Below are positions 7,694 through 16,112 of a stretch of 32,551 nt of DNA, piece after piece. The notes beneath the pieces were generated by a model that saw nothing but the letters and a program-made list of their open reading frames with translations, was not told the DNA's origin and searched no databases. A program made the position numbers and the translations under genes. Origin of the DNA: Clostridia bacterium (lineage in GTDB: Bacteria > Bacillota > Clostridia > Oscillospirales > CAG-272); contig JAFTTT010000018.1 of the NCBI GenBank assembly GCA_017466625.1, positions 1 through 32,551 of the forward strand, in the 5' to 3' direction. How positions within the stretch are numbered: position 1 is the stretch's first letter; the number at the start of each line of letters is the position of its first letter.

Positions 7694-7722
7694 TTGAAAA
7701 CAGACGTTTTTTATGGTATAAT
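7694..7722 (+). promoter_or_regulatory. Promoter of the yqeG operon
   Basis: TTGAAA (7694-7699), 17-base spacer, TATAAT (7717-7722) with extended TG at 7714-7715. It is divergent from the MutS-pair promoter, about 30 bases away. Confidence 0.8.
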
Positions 7723-7737
7723 TTTCTTATTAAACGT

Positions 7738-8271
7738 ATGGAGACTGCTATTTTGATCACAGACAGATATTTTATGCCGGATATATATCTTGACGATATA
7801 TACAAAATAACTCCCGAGATGCTTAAGGAGCGCGGAATCAAGGCGGTGCTTCTTGACATCGACAATACTCTCGTCACCTACGACGACCCGAAGCCGACGG
7901 AGAGCGTTCTCAAATGGCTCGAGGAGCTTAAAAACGTCGGAATCTCTGCGGCGTTCATATCGAACAACCACAAGGAAAGAGTCGAGCTCTTTAATTCCGA
8001 GCTTAACCTTTTCGCGACATGGGACAGCCATAAGCCGTCGGGCAAATGCTACCGCGCGGCAATGAAGCACCTCGGAACCGACGTAACGAACACCGCAGTC
8101 ATCGGAGACCAGGTATTTACCGACGTATGGAGCGCGAAGCGTCTCGGACTTTTCGCGATACTCGTAAAGCCGATAAAGGATAAGACCTCCCTTTTCTTCC
8201 GTTCAAAGAGAGCGCTTGAAAAGCCGATACTCCGCCGTTACAAGAAAAAGCACGGAGAAAACGTGAAGTGA
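7738..8271 (+). CDS. yqeG: YqeG family HAD IIIA-type phosphatase
   Basis: A soluble haloacid-dehalogenase phosphatase of 177 residues. Motif I is LLDIDNTLV (Asp40, Asp42), motif II FISNN, the conserved lysine region SHKPSGK, and motif III GDQVFTDVWSAKRLG. The opening MPDIYLDDIYKITPEMLKERGIK is typical of YqeG. Eukaryotic relatives (GEP4) are phosphatidylglycerophosphatases; whether the bacterial ones do this is inference. The ATG at 7738 lies only about 9 bases after the expected transcription start and lacks a ribosome binding site. TTG at 7753 has GGAG nine bases upstream and may be the true start, giving 172 residues. The stop overlaps the next gene's GTG by four bases. Confidence 0.9.
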   Translation: METAILITDRYFMPDIYLDDIYKITPEMLKERGIKAVLLDIDNTLVTYDDPKPTESVLKWLEELKNVGISAAFISNNHKERVELFNSELNLFATWDSHKPSGKCYRAAMKHLGTDVTNTAVIGDQVFTDVWSAKRLGLFAILVKPIKDKTSLFFRSKRALEKPILRRYKKKHGENVK

Positions 8272-9065
8272 GCGTATTTCTCTGTCCGAAGTGCAAAAGC
8301 GCGTTAACTAAAATCGGAAGCTCTCTCAAATGTGATACGGGACATTGCTTTGATCTCTCCTCCGAGGGATACGTTAACCTCGTTATGGGCAAAATAAGCG
8401 GCGGCGACAGTCCCGATATGTGCCGGGCGCGTCACGAATTTTTGAGTGCCGGCTATTACGAGCCGTTTGCAAAAGGCATCTCGGCAGTCATAAATGAGTT
8501 TTCTGCAGTAAAAATATGCGACGCCGGCTGCGGCGAGGGCTACTATTCGAGAGTCATAAAGAGCGAAAACGAAAATGCGGAAATCGTCGGCTTTGATCTT
8601 GCAAAGACGTCGGTCAAGCTCGCGGCAAAAGCAGAAAAGAGCAAGCGTGATCCTATAAATTACGCAGTCTGCGGTATATTCGATATGCCGCTCCCTGACG
8701 CGTCATACGACGCGCTTATCTCGGTATTTGCTCCCGTTCCCGATAAGGAAGCGCATAGGATCCTCAAGGAGGACGGAATAATGATAGTCTGCCATCCGGG
8801 AACAGAGCATCTGAACGGGCTCAAATCGCTCGTTTACGACACCCCATACGACAATGAGGAATCCGATACGTTATACGACGGATTCACAAAAATACGAGAT
8901 GAACGTGTAAAATACAGCGTTACCGTTTCAAAGGAGCATATCTCGTCGCTCTTTTTGATGACGCCGTATTACTGGAAAACGTCGGTTTCCGACGCCGAAA
9001 AGCTGAAGCACGCAGACAAGCTCGATACCGAGCTTGACTTTATTATTTCCATATACAGAAAGTGA
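8268..9065 (+). CDS. rlmA: RlmA-like 23S rRNA (guanine-N1) methyltransferase
   Basis: A 265-residue SAM-dependent methyltransferase of the RlmA family, which methylates N1 of a guanine in helix 35 of 23S rRNA (G745 or G748). The N-terminal zinc ribbon is visible: C6-x2-C9 and C22...H26-C27 (CDTGHCFD). The SAM-binding motif is ICDAGCGEGYYS (about 84-95). A YVNL segment and SVFAPVPDKEAHRIL fit the family. The start is GTG (8268) inside the yqeG stop (GTGA), with GGAG ten bases upstream. Which guanine is methylated, and whether resistance to macrolide-type drugs follows (as for the TlrB-type members), cannot be told from sequence. Confidence 0.88.
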   Translation: MSVFLCPKCKSALTKIGSSLKCDTGHCFDLSSEGYVNLVMGKISGGDSPDMCRARHEFLSAGYYEPFAKGISAVINEFSAVKICDAGCGEGYYSRVIKSENENAEIVGFDLAKTSVKLAAKAEKSKRDPINYAVCGIFDMPLPDASYDALISVFAPVPDKEAHRILKEDGIMIVCHPGTEHLNGLKSLVYDTPYDNEESDTLYDGFTKIRDERVKYSVTVSKEHISSLFLMTPYYWKTSVSDAEKLKHADKLDTELDFIISIYRK

Positions 9066-10375
9066 GACCTGCCGTGGCAAAGAACATTAAGCGATTTGAC
9101 TTCGCAAAAAAACCGAAAAAGCCCAGCTCTACCCTCAATTTCCTTGCAAAAACGATTCTCTGCAAGCCCGACCTCAAAACTAGAAACGCGAAAATTATCA
9201 AGCGCGGCATGGAGGAATACGAGGGCAAGCCCTATCTTCTTCTCATTAACCACGCGTCGATGGTCGACCTCAACGTTATGATGATGGCGACGCATCCATA
9301 CAAGGCAAATAACGTAATGACCCTTGAGGGCTTCCGCGATTACACCGAGATACTCATGAGAAGCATGGGCGTTCTCGGAAAGAGAAAGTACGTTTCGGAC
9401 GTTCACCTCGTGAAGAACATTAAATACTGTCTGCACGAATTAAAGACGGTATTTGCACTGTTTGCCGAGGCGAGATACTCCCTTGACGGAAGAACCTCGT
9501 TCCTGCCCGAATCGCTCGGCCAGCTTGTCAAGATACTCAAGGTGCCGGTCGTAATGCTGAAGATACACGGCAACTTCGTCACCTGTCCGCAGTGGAACAA
9601 GATAAACAAAAAGACCTACGTTGAAGCCGAAATGTACCCGCTCTTTACCGTCGAGGACCTCAAGAAGTATTCCTCGAAGGAGCTTTTTGAGAAGATCAAG
9701 GAAGCGTATCAGTACGACGATTTCGCATGGCAGCTTGAAAACAAGATAAAGATCGACCACCCAGAAAGAGCGAAGGGGCTTAACAGACTCCTTTATAAGT
9801 GTCCGAAGTGCGGAACAGAGGGCAAGATGGAGGCAAGCGGAGCAACGCTTTCCTGTACCGAGTGCGGCAAGACCTGGTACATGACCGAATACGGTCAGCT
9901 TGAGGGTGACGACGGAAGAACAGAGTTCTCATCGATCCCCGAATGGTCAAGATGGGAGCGCGATATCGTCCGTGAGCGTATAAGAAACGGAACCTACTAT
10001 TTCGAGGATACCGTCCGCGTCGAGACGCTTCCAAATTCCCTCAAGTTCTACAAGCAGGGCGAGGGTAAGCTCGTCCAGACCCCCGAGGGAACGACGCTGA
10101 CCTGCACCTGCTACGGCGAGGAAATCACCGTCGAAAAGCCCGGAATCGCACTCGAGAGTATGCACATCGAATACGATTACCGCGGTAACGGCGACTGCGT
10201 CGACATTTCGATCCCCGACGACAGCTTCTGGTGTTACCTTTCCAAAAAGGACGTCATAACTCAGCTCGCGTTCGCGACGGAGGAGATACACATTTACGCA
10301 AAAGAAAAACGCGAAGCCGAAAAGCTCGCAAGATCAAATAAAGGAAAAGAGGAACAGGAAAATGTCAGTAATTAA
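9062..10375 (+). CDS. PlsC-like acyltransferase fused to a zinc ribbon
   Basis: A 437-residue protein. The N-terminal half (about 50-220) is a 1-acyl-glycerol-3-phosphate acyltransferase (PlsC) fold: NHASMVD carries the catalytic H-x4-D (His64, Asp69), and FAEARYSLDGRTSFLPES matches the substrate-binding block with a non-standard FAEAR where FPEG is usual. Then comes a zinc ribbon, C247-x2-C250 and C265-x2-C268, and a C-terminal beta-rich region of unknown function (about 290-420) with a charged tail. No membrane helix or signal is obvious. Starts: GTG at 9062 overlaps the rlmA stop; GTG at 9074 is an alternative; neither has a strong ribosome site. Lipid acylation is inferred; the fusion is unusual. 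Confidence 0.75.
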   Translation: MRPAVAKNIKRFDFAKKPKKPSSTLNFLAKTILCKPDLKTRNAKIIKRGMEEYEGKPYLLLINHASMVDLNVMMMATHPYKANNVMTLEGFRDYTEILMRSMGVLGKRKYVSDVHLVKNIKYCLHELKTVFALFAEARYSLDGRTSFLPESLGQLVKILKVPVVMLKIHGNFVTCPQWNKINKKTYVEAEMYPLFTVEDLKKYSSKELFEKIKEAYQYDDFAWQLENKIKIDHPERAKGLNRLLYKCPKCGTEGKMEASGATLSCTECGKTWYMTEYGQLEGDDGRTEFSSIPEWSRWERDIVRERIRNGTYYFEDTVRVETLPNSLKFYKQGEGKLVQTPEGTTLTCTCYGEEITVEKPGIALESMHIEYDYRGNGDCVDISIPDDSFWCYLSKKDVITQLAFATEEIHIYAKEKREAEKLARSNKGKEEQENVSN

Positions 10376-12053
10376 GGTAGCCGACCTTCCCTACAAGAGA
10401 TATACGATAGAGGAAGGCAAGGCGGCTTTTGAAAAGTTTGAAAATGCAATGAAGGAGGCAATGTGCGCAAACTGCGTAATGCGCGCAAGAAAGGCCTTCA
10501 GAGCGGAAATGCGCAAGTACGAGACGCAGTATTCGCTTGCGTATTGCCGTTACACTCTCAACACGAAGGACGAGTTCTACAAGGGTGAAATGGACTATTA
10601 CGACAACGTCGGTCCCCTTTTCAGCGAGATAGGAACGAACTACGCCGCTCTTATGCTCGACAGCCCCTACCGTACCGACCTCGAAAAACGTCTCGGCTCA
10701 CGTCTGTTTAAGATGTGGGAGATCGCAAGAAAGACCTTCTCTCCCGAGATCATCTCCGATCTTCAGGAGGAAAACACCGTCGTTACTGAATACTCACAGC
10801 TTATGTCGACTATGGTATTCGTCTATAACGGCGAGGAAATGCCCCTTTCCGTTCTCCGCGGCAAGCTTGAGGACGCCGACCGTTCGGTAAGAAAGGCGGC
10901 AGCCACCGCTATCGGCGAGGGACTTGAGAAAAATGCAGAGAAGCTCGACGATATCTACGACCGACTCGTCAAGATCCGTACACGAATTGCAAAGAAGCTC
11001 GGATACGAGACCTTTACCGAGCTCGGATACTACCGTATGGGACGTCTTGATTACGACGCCGATATGGTCGCATCGTTCAGAGAAAACGTAAGAAAATCGC
11101 TCGTTCCCGTTGTCGGAAAGATCAAGGAGCAGGTTCGTCGTGAGCTCGGCTACGATTCGATCACATTCTACGATAACGACATCTACGGAAGCGGAAGCTC
11201 TATCGTTCCGGTTCTTGATAAGGACGGAATGTTCAAGGAAGCTCAGAAGATGTACGACGCTATGAGCCCCGAGATCGGCGCCTTTATGAAGCAGATGCAG
11301 GAAGCTGAAGCGTTTGACGTTGAGTCGCGCGACGGCAAGTGGGGCGGCGGATACTGTACCGTGTTCGAGGACTACAAGCAGCCCTTTATTCTCGCCAACT
11401 TCAACGGCACGACGGGCGACGTCGACGTTCTTACTCACGAATTCGGTCACGCATTCGCCATGAAAAAGGCGCTCGATAAGCCCGACTGTGAGCTTGGAAT
11501 CGGCGGCTCGGAAACCGCTGAATGCCATTCGATGAGTATGGAGTTCTTCTCCTGGCCGTCGATGAACGCATTCTTCGGCGCCGACGGAGACCGTTACCGC
11601 AGAAAGCACCTCATCTCGGCTCTCGATTTCATCCCTTACGGCGTAATGGTCGACGAGTTCCAGCACGAGATATACGCTAATCCCGACCTTACTCCTGCTG
11701 AACGCAAAAACGTATGGCTTAATCTTGAGAAAAAATACCGTCCGTATATGGACTACGATAATCTGCCCTACCTCTCACTCGGCACACGTTGGCAGTATCA
11801 GATGCACATATACGAGTCGCCCTTCTACTATATAGATTACTGCCTTGCACAGACGGTCGCTATCGGCTTCCTCTGCGCATCGCGCGAGAACTATGCCGAA
11901 GCGCTCGAAGCTTACGTCAACTTCTGTCAGACGGGCGGAGAAAAGTCCTTCCCCGACCTCATCTCCGACGCGGGTCTGTCTGATCCCTTTGAGGACGGCG
12001 CGCTCGATAAGATGGCTGAAAAGACTCTCGCCATCATCAATTCGTTTAACTGA
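10362..12053 (+). CDS. pepF: M3 family oligoendopeptidase
   Basis: A 563-residue cytoplasmic zinc metallopeptidase of the M3 (thimet/oligoendopeptidase F) family, which cuts short peptides. The zinc site HEFGH is at 359-363, followed by the ETAECHS segment (384-390) that carries the third zinc ligand. Length is normal for PepF-type enzymes, and no signal peptide is seen. The ATG has GAGGA upstream and overlaps the end of the acyltransferase gene by 14 bases, so it is the last cistron of the yqeG operon and is followed by a clear terminator. The symbol is by family; substrate range is unknown. Confidence 0.93.
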   Translation: MSVIKVADLPYKRYTIEEGKAAFEKFENAMKEAMCANCVMRARKAFRAEMRKYETQYSLAYCRYTLNTKDEFYKGEMDYYDNVGPLFSEIGTNYAALMLDSPYRTDLEKRLGSRLFKMWEIARKTFSPEIISDLQEENTVVTEYSQLMSTMVFVYNGEEMPLSVLRGKLEDADRSVRKAAATAIGEGLEKNAEKLDDIYDRLVKIRTRIAKKLGYETFTELGYYRMGRLDYDADMVASFRENVRKSLVPVVGKIKEQVRRELGYDSITFYDNDIYGSGSSIVPVLDKDGMFKEAQKMYDAMSPEIGAFMKQMQEAEAFDVESRDGKWGGGYCTVFEDYKQPFILANFNGTTGDVDVLTHEFGHAFAMKKALDKPDCELGIGGSETAECHSMSMEFFSWPSMNAFFGADGDRYRRKHLISALDFIPYGVMVDEFQHEIYANPDLTPAERKNVWLNLEKKYRPYMDYDNLPYLSLGTRWQYQMHIYESPFYYIDYCLAQTVAIGFLCASRENYAEALEAYVNFCQTGGEKSFPDLISDAGLSDPFEDGALDKMAEKTLAIINSFN

Positions 12054-12061
12054 TATAATTA

Positions 12062-12090
12062 AAACAGCCCCGTTTCGGGGCTGTTTTTTT
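12062..12090. terminator. Bidirectional terminator between pepF and the GH2 gene
   Basis: A perfect 11-bp stem (12062-12072 with 12076-12086), three-base loop, and T-run to 12090 on the plus strand. On the minus strand the opposite A-run gives several T as well, directly after the glycosidase stop codon (12089-12091). Confidence 0.9.
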
Positions 12091-13822
12091 AGTCTTCAAT
12101 TGCGGCTTTTTTAGAGAAGATCGGGTAGATCTTTTCTGCCGGGAATTTCGGCTTTCTATCGTAGGTGTGAAGGCCGTTCTGCTCCTGCTCAACGTCGGTG
12201 AGCTGCGTGTAGCAATAACCGAAAATGTTAGGGTTATCGAGAAGAACGTCGGTAAGACCCTTAAGACGGGACATAAATTCTTCCTCTGTCTCGGGTCCCT
12301 TTCCGTAGCCCCAGCCGTCGTTGCGGTCGGTCCATACGAATCCGCCGTATTCACTTACGAAGAACGGGAGCGTGCCGTCGTATCTCTGTCTTCCCTGCTC
12401 AAGGTGAGGCGAAGAAGCATAGCCGAGAGTTTTAGGATCAGAGAAGGTCTGAGCGAATTTCTCGACGACCTGCTCATAATCGTGAACGTCGTAAATATCG
12501 GTCTTAACGTGATAATAACCGCTCGTGTCTACGCAGGGACGGGTCGGGTCAACCGCCTTCGTCACATTGTAAAGTGTCGAAATGAGCTCGTCGCGCTGAC
12601 GGTAAAGCTCGTTATAATCAGGTCTGTGACCCTTAAGGTTTTCGGTCTCGTTTTCGGGACACCAGCCGATTATCGACGGATGGTTGAAGTCGCGCTCGAT
12701 CTCCTCGAGCCATTCGGGAAGAATACTGTATATTGCCTCGGGACGCGTGTGGTCGAGTCCCCAGTCAGCATACTCTCCCCAAAGGAGGTAGCCCTTGCGG
12801 TCAGCATGGTAGAAGTATCTTTCCTCAAAAACCTTCTCGTGAGGACGTGCGCCGTTGAAGCCCATCGCCATCGAAAGGTCGATGTCGTTTTCGAGATCCT
12901 TATCGCTCGGAGCGGTGTATATTCCGTCGGGATAGAAGCCCTGGTCGAGAACGAGGCGCTGGAAAACGCTCTTTCCGTTAAGAAGGAATTTTTTATCGCG
13001 AAACTCGACCGAGCGAAGTCCGAAATAGCTCTTTACGGTATCGTCGCCAAAGGTGAGGATAAGGTCATATAGACCGCCCTTGCCGACTTCCCAAAGGTGC
13101 TTTTCGGTGAGCTTGATGGTAAATGCCGTATATTCGCAGGTAATGTCTGCCGTTGCTTCGCCGCACGCTTTTCCTTCAAAGGAAGCGCTTGCCTTAAGCT
13201 TTCCGTCGCCCTTTACCCACGCCATGACGGTGAGAGTTCCCTCGTCGACGTTCGGATAATATTTGACCTTTTCTATATAGTTCTTCGGAACGAACTCAAA
13301 CCAAACTGTTTGCCAGATGCCCGTCGTTCTCGTATAGAAGCAGCCGAAGGAGTCCTGCTTATAGCACTGCTTGCCCGAGGGGATAAGTCCGCTCTTTTCG
13401 TTATCGGTCGCGTGAACGCAGATCTCGTTTTCTCCGACGGTAAGGTAATCGGTCGCGTCGCACTTGAAGGAGACGTATCCGCCCTTATGATAGCCGCACT
13501 TCTTGCCGTTTACGTACACGGTCGCCTCGTAGTCAACTGCGCCAAAGTGGATAAATACTCTTCCCTTAAGCTGATCCTCCGTCACGCTGACAGTTCTCTT
13601 GTACCAAACGGAGGTCATAAAATCGGTATCCCCGATTCCCGAAAGCTTGCTCTGCGGGCAGAACGGAACGTTGATCGAAGCCGAAAGCGCCTTTCCGCAC
13701 TCGTAAAGCTTACGGTCACGACCGGTATTTTCGCGGTCGATCTCAAACTGCCAGATGCCGTTAAGGTTCGCCCAGCTTTCTCTTTCAAATTGAGGTTTTG
13801 GATGCTCTATGCGATATATCAT
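12089..13822 (-). CDS. Glycoside hydrolase family 2 protein (short form)
   Basis: A 577-residue family 2 glycosidase (beta-galactosidase, beta-glucuronidase or beta-mannosidase class). Domain order: N-terminal jelly-roll sugar-binding domain (about 1-185, with NLNGIWQFEID and VWYKR), immunoglobulin-like domain (about 190-280), then a TIM barrel. The acid/base is Glu392 in CPENETE; the likely nucleophile is Glu491 in VSEYGGF. It lacks the extra C-terminal domains of LacZ. No signal peptide, so it acts inside the cell. It is transcribed alone from a good promoter and divergently from an AraC-type regulator, which probably controls it. No sugar transporter lies nearby. Substrate is not determined. 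Confidence 0.9.
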   Translation of the reverse strand: MIYRIEHPKPQFERESWANLNGIWQFEIDRENTGRDRKLYECGKALSASINVPFCPQSKLSGIGDTDFMTSVWYKRTVSVTEDQLKGRVFIHFGAVDYEATVYVNGKKCGYHKGGYVSFKCDATDYLTVGENEICVHATDNEKSGLIPSGKQCYKQDSFGCFYTRTTGIWQTVWFEFVPKNYIEKVKYYPNVDEGTLTVMAWVKGDGKLKASASFEGKACGEATADITCEYTAFTIKLTEKHLWEVGKGGLYDLILTFGDDTVKSYFGLRSVEFRDKKFLLNGKSVFQRLVLDQGFYPDGIYTAPSDKDLENDIDLSMAMGFNGARPHEKVFEERYFYHADRKGYLLWGEYADWGLDHTRPEAIYSILPEWLEEIERDFNHPSIIGWCPENETENLKGHRPDYNELYRQRDELISTLYNVTKAVDPTRPCVDTSGYYHVKTDIYDVHDYEQVVEKFAQTFSDPKTLGYASSPHLEQGRQRYDGTLPFFVSEYGGFVWTDRNDGWGYGKGPETEEEFMSRLKGLTDVLLDNPNIFGYCYTQLTDVEQEQNGLHTYDRKPKFPAEKIYPIFSKKAAIED

Positions 13823-13866
13823 ATTCTTTTCTCCTGATAAAACGTTTTTTGTTTACCGTTAATCCA

Positions 13867-13895
13867 ATTATAAGCCGTTTTCAGTACTCTTTCAA
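13867..13895 (-). promoter_or_regulatory. Promoter of the GH2 gene
   Basis: On the minus strand, TTGAAA (13890-13895), 17-base spacer, TATAAT (13867-13872). AGGAG lies about ten bases before the ATG (13820-13822). The palindrome AAAACGTTTT sits in the leader (around 13841-13850), and a CGTACG-centred palindrome lies upstream of the -35; either could be an operator. Confidence 0.75.
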
Positions 13896-13915
13896 TAACA
13901 AAACGTACGATTTTA

Positions 13916-13944
13916 TTGACATATTCTACTGTCTATGATAAAAT
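13916..13944 (+). promoter_or_regulatory. Promoter of the araC-type regulator
   Basis: TTGACA (13916-13921), 17-base spacer, TAAAAT (13939-13944) with extended TG at 13936-13937. The GGAGG ribosome binding site is at 13961-13965. Confidence 0.8.
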
Positions 13945-13970
13945 GATTTCAAACGCAAACGGAGGAAAGA

Positions 13971-14747
13971 ATGATACTTTTAACCGAAATTCGCCACATG
14001 TGGCCCGAAAAACACATACTTATCGACCGTCCGCAGGGCGTTAACACTTATACTTTTCTCCATTTCATAAACACCGTTGAGGTCGTCATCGACGGCCTAT
14101 CGGTCATTACTAAGCCGCACACGTGTCTTATCTATTCCCCGAAAACTCCCCAGCTTTACCGCTATAACGCACCGATGGTACACGACTGGTTTCATTTTAC
14201 CGTCGACGATCCGGATTATTTCAGTAAAATTTCGCTTCCAACCGACGTTCTGCTCACGCCGTCACATTCCGAGTTCATAACTCCGATCGTCAAGGAGCTT
14301 GAGCACGAATTCTTCTCCGACAAGTCTATGGGAAGCAAGCTTATGTCGGCAAAAAGCGAGGAGCTTTTCATAAAGCTTTCGCGTGCCGTAGCGGGTGAAA
14401 CACCGTACGGAGTATCGCTTGATACCGAGGAACGCTTCCGCGAGCTTCGGTCTGACATTTTCTCCGATCTTTCTTATCCCTGGACGGTGCCCGAGATGGC
14501 GAAGCGCGTCGGGCTGAGCCCCTCGCGTTTTTACAGCACTTACCGTTCGGTGTTCGGCAACTCCCCCATGAACGACCTGATAAACGCCCGTATCGACGCG
14601 GCAAAAAACAAGCTGACCTTCGGAAATCTCCACGTCAACCAAATATCCGACGAGCTCGGATACAATAACGTAACGCACTTTATGCGACAGTTTTTGTCAA
14701 GCGTCGGAATGTCGCCGGGAGAATACAGAAAAAGCTCCCGAAGATAA
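13971..14747 (+). CDS. AraC family transcriptional regulator
   Basis: A 258-residue DNA-binding regulator. The first about 150 residues look like a cupin-type sensor domain. The last about 95 carry the two AraC helix-turn-helix units: WTVPEMAKRVGLSPSRFYSTYRSVFGNSP, then INARIDAAKNKL and VNQISDELGYNNVTHFMRQF ending in MSPGEYRK, the classic AraC signature. The start has a strong GGAGG six bases upstream. It is divergent from the GH2 gene and likely regulates it in response to a sugar. Its stop codon directly abuts the stop of the convergent recombinase gene, and its last codons lie inside that gene's terminator. Confidence 0.95.
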   Translation: MILLTEIRHMWPEKHILIDRPQGVNTYTFLHFINTVEVVIDGLSVITKPHTCLIYSPKTPQLYRYNAPMVHDWFHFTVDDPDYFSKISLPTDVLLTPSHSEFITPIVKELEHEFFSDKSMGSKLMSAKSEELFIKLSRAVAGETPYGVSLDTEERFRELRSDIFSDLSYPWTVPEMAKRVGLSPSRFYSTYRSVFGNSPMNDLINARIDAAKNKLTFGNLHVNQISDELGYNNVTHFMRQFLSSVGMSPGEYRKSSRR

Positions 14748-14765
14748 TCATTCTATCGGAAGCTT
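14729..14765 (-). terminator. Terminator of the recombinase gene, inside the coding ends
   Basis: On the minus strand, AAGCTTCCGA (14756-14765) pairs with TCGGGAGCTT (14732-14741), a 10-bp stem with one G-U pair and a 14-base loop, followed by five T (plus A14729-14733). The loop holds the stop codons of both convergent genes. On the plus strand no T-run follows, so it acts only on the minus strand. Confidence 0.65.
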
Positions 14766-16112
14766 ATAGTAGATATCCGTTTTATCGTATGTGACAACGA
14801 TCTTTTCGATCAGACTTCGGAGAACATTTTGCTTTTCCTTCAGAGTCATATAGTCCCACGTATCCGAAACGTTCTTCAGTCCTGAGCGAATTTCCATTAT
14901 GCTTGACAGCTCATGCTTTTCTCTATCCAGCTCGGCCTTGCGCTTTTTTGCACGGTCGAGCTCCTTTTTTATTTCTCCGATAGCTTCGGTCAAGGCGTCG
15001 TCTTCCGAATCTGAGTACAAATTATATAGATTTTTCAGACGCTTATTGAGCCGTGATATCTGCCCGTCGATAAATTCCGACGCGTCCTTTCGTTCCTCCC
15101 TCTCGTCCTCGATGTCCTTGTCAGCGATCGTAAACAGATCATTTTTAACCGCATCCTCGAGCTCGTCCGCCCATATTTTATAATTATTGCATTTTTCTCC
15201 GTGGCTGAGGTGCGGCTTTCCCTTGTCCTGGGAATAGCAGTATATCTTATACCCTGCCTTGCCCCACTTCTGATAACGCATCTTCGCTCCGCAGACACCG
15301 CAGTATATAAGCCCTGCAAGCAGATTCTTCTCTGCATAACGCGCCCGAGAGCGCTCCTCCATCATTCTGATAGCACGGTTATAGATCTCCTCTGAGACTA
15401 TCGCCTCGTGCTGACCCTTGTATTCGTTTCCGTTATAAACGATATATCCGCAGTTCGTTTTGCGGCGGAGTATCTGCTCTGCCATTCTTTCGTACTTGAG
15501 ACCGACGCTTCTCGCGACCGACATCATTGAGTTGCCGTCGAGATAAAGGCGGTACATTTGTCTTACGGTCTCCGCGTCAGCGTTCGGAACGAGTATTCCC
15601 TTTTCGCTGTCGTAATCGTACCCGAACGGGATCTTTCCGCCGCCGCGCCACAGTCCGCTTTTGACACGCTCCTTCATTCCCATCCGCGTTCTTTCCTTGA
15701 TCGTCTCGCGTTCAAGCTGTGCAAACGCAGACATGATACCAAGCATCGCGCGGCCTATAGGCGTCGAGGTGTCCATATTTTCGTTAAGCGACACGAAGCT
15801 TACACCGTTCGGAATAAGCACGTCCTCAATAAGATACAGAGTATCCTTCTGGCTTCTCGACAGTCGGTCAAGCTTGTAAACTATAACGTGGCTAATCTTA
15901 CCGTCCTCAATATCGCTTATAAGCTCTGCAAGGCGCGGACGGTTTATGTTGCTTCCGCTGAAGCCGCCGTCGATATAGACCTCATAATCCTTTATCCCGC
16001 GGCTTACGCAGTAGCCGATAAGCATTTCCTCCTGCGCATCAATCGAATAGCCCTCTTCCCTTTGCGCGTCGGTAGAAACTCGAACGTATAAGGCTGCTTT
16101 TTTATCAGCCAT
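14748..16112 (-). CDS. Serine recombinase (large resolvase/integrase type)
   Basis: A 454-residue site-specific recombinase. The N-terminal catalytic domain (1-150) has the nucleophile Ser13 in YVRVSTDAQREEGYSIDAQ, the KLDRLSRS arginines, and ETIKERTRMG starting the long E-helix. The recombinase domain follows (about 155-260). Next is a zinc ribbon (CGVCGAKMRY, then CY...KCNN), a coiled coil (about 340-410) and a short C-terminal tail. This is the arrangement of phage and transposon integrases. No other phage or transposon gene and no obvious attachment repeats flank it. Its start overlaps an upstream 53-residue gene by eight bases. It may be a remnant of a mobile element or a domesticated invertase. 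Confidence 0.92.
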   Translation of the reverse strand: MADKKAALYVRVSTDAQREEGYSIDAQEEMLIGYCVSRGIKDYEVYIDGGFSGSNINRPRLAELISDIEDGKISHVIVYKLDRLSRSQKDTLYLIEDVLIPNGVSFVSLNENMDTSTPIGRAMLGIMSAFAQLERETIKERTRMGMKERVKSGLWRGGGKIPFGYDYDSEKGILVPNADAETVRQMYRLYLDGNSMMSVARSVGLKYERMAEQILRRKTNCGYIVYNGNEYKGQHEAIVSEEIYNRAIRMMEERSRARYAEKNLLAGLIYCGVCGAKMRYQKWGKAGYKIYCYSQDKGKPHLSHGEKCNNYKIWADELEDAVKNDLFTIADKDIEDEREERKDASEFIDGQISRLNKRLKNLYNLYSDSEDDALTEAIGEIKKELDRAKKRKAELDREKHELSSIMEIRSGLKNVSDTWDYMTLKEKQNVLRSLIEKIVVTYDKTDIYYKLPIE

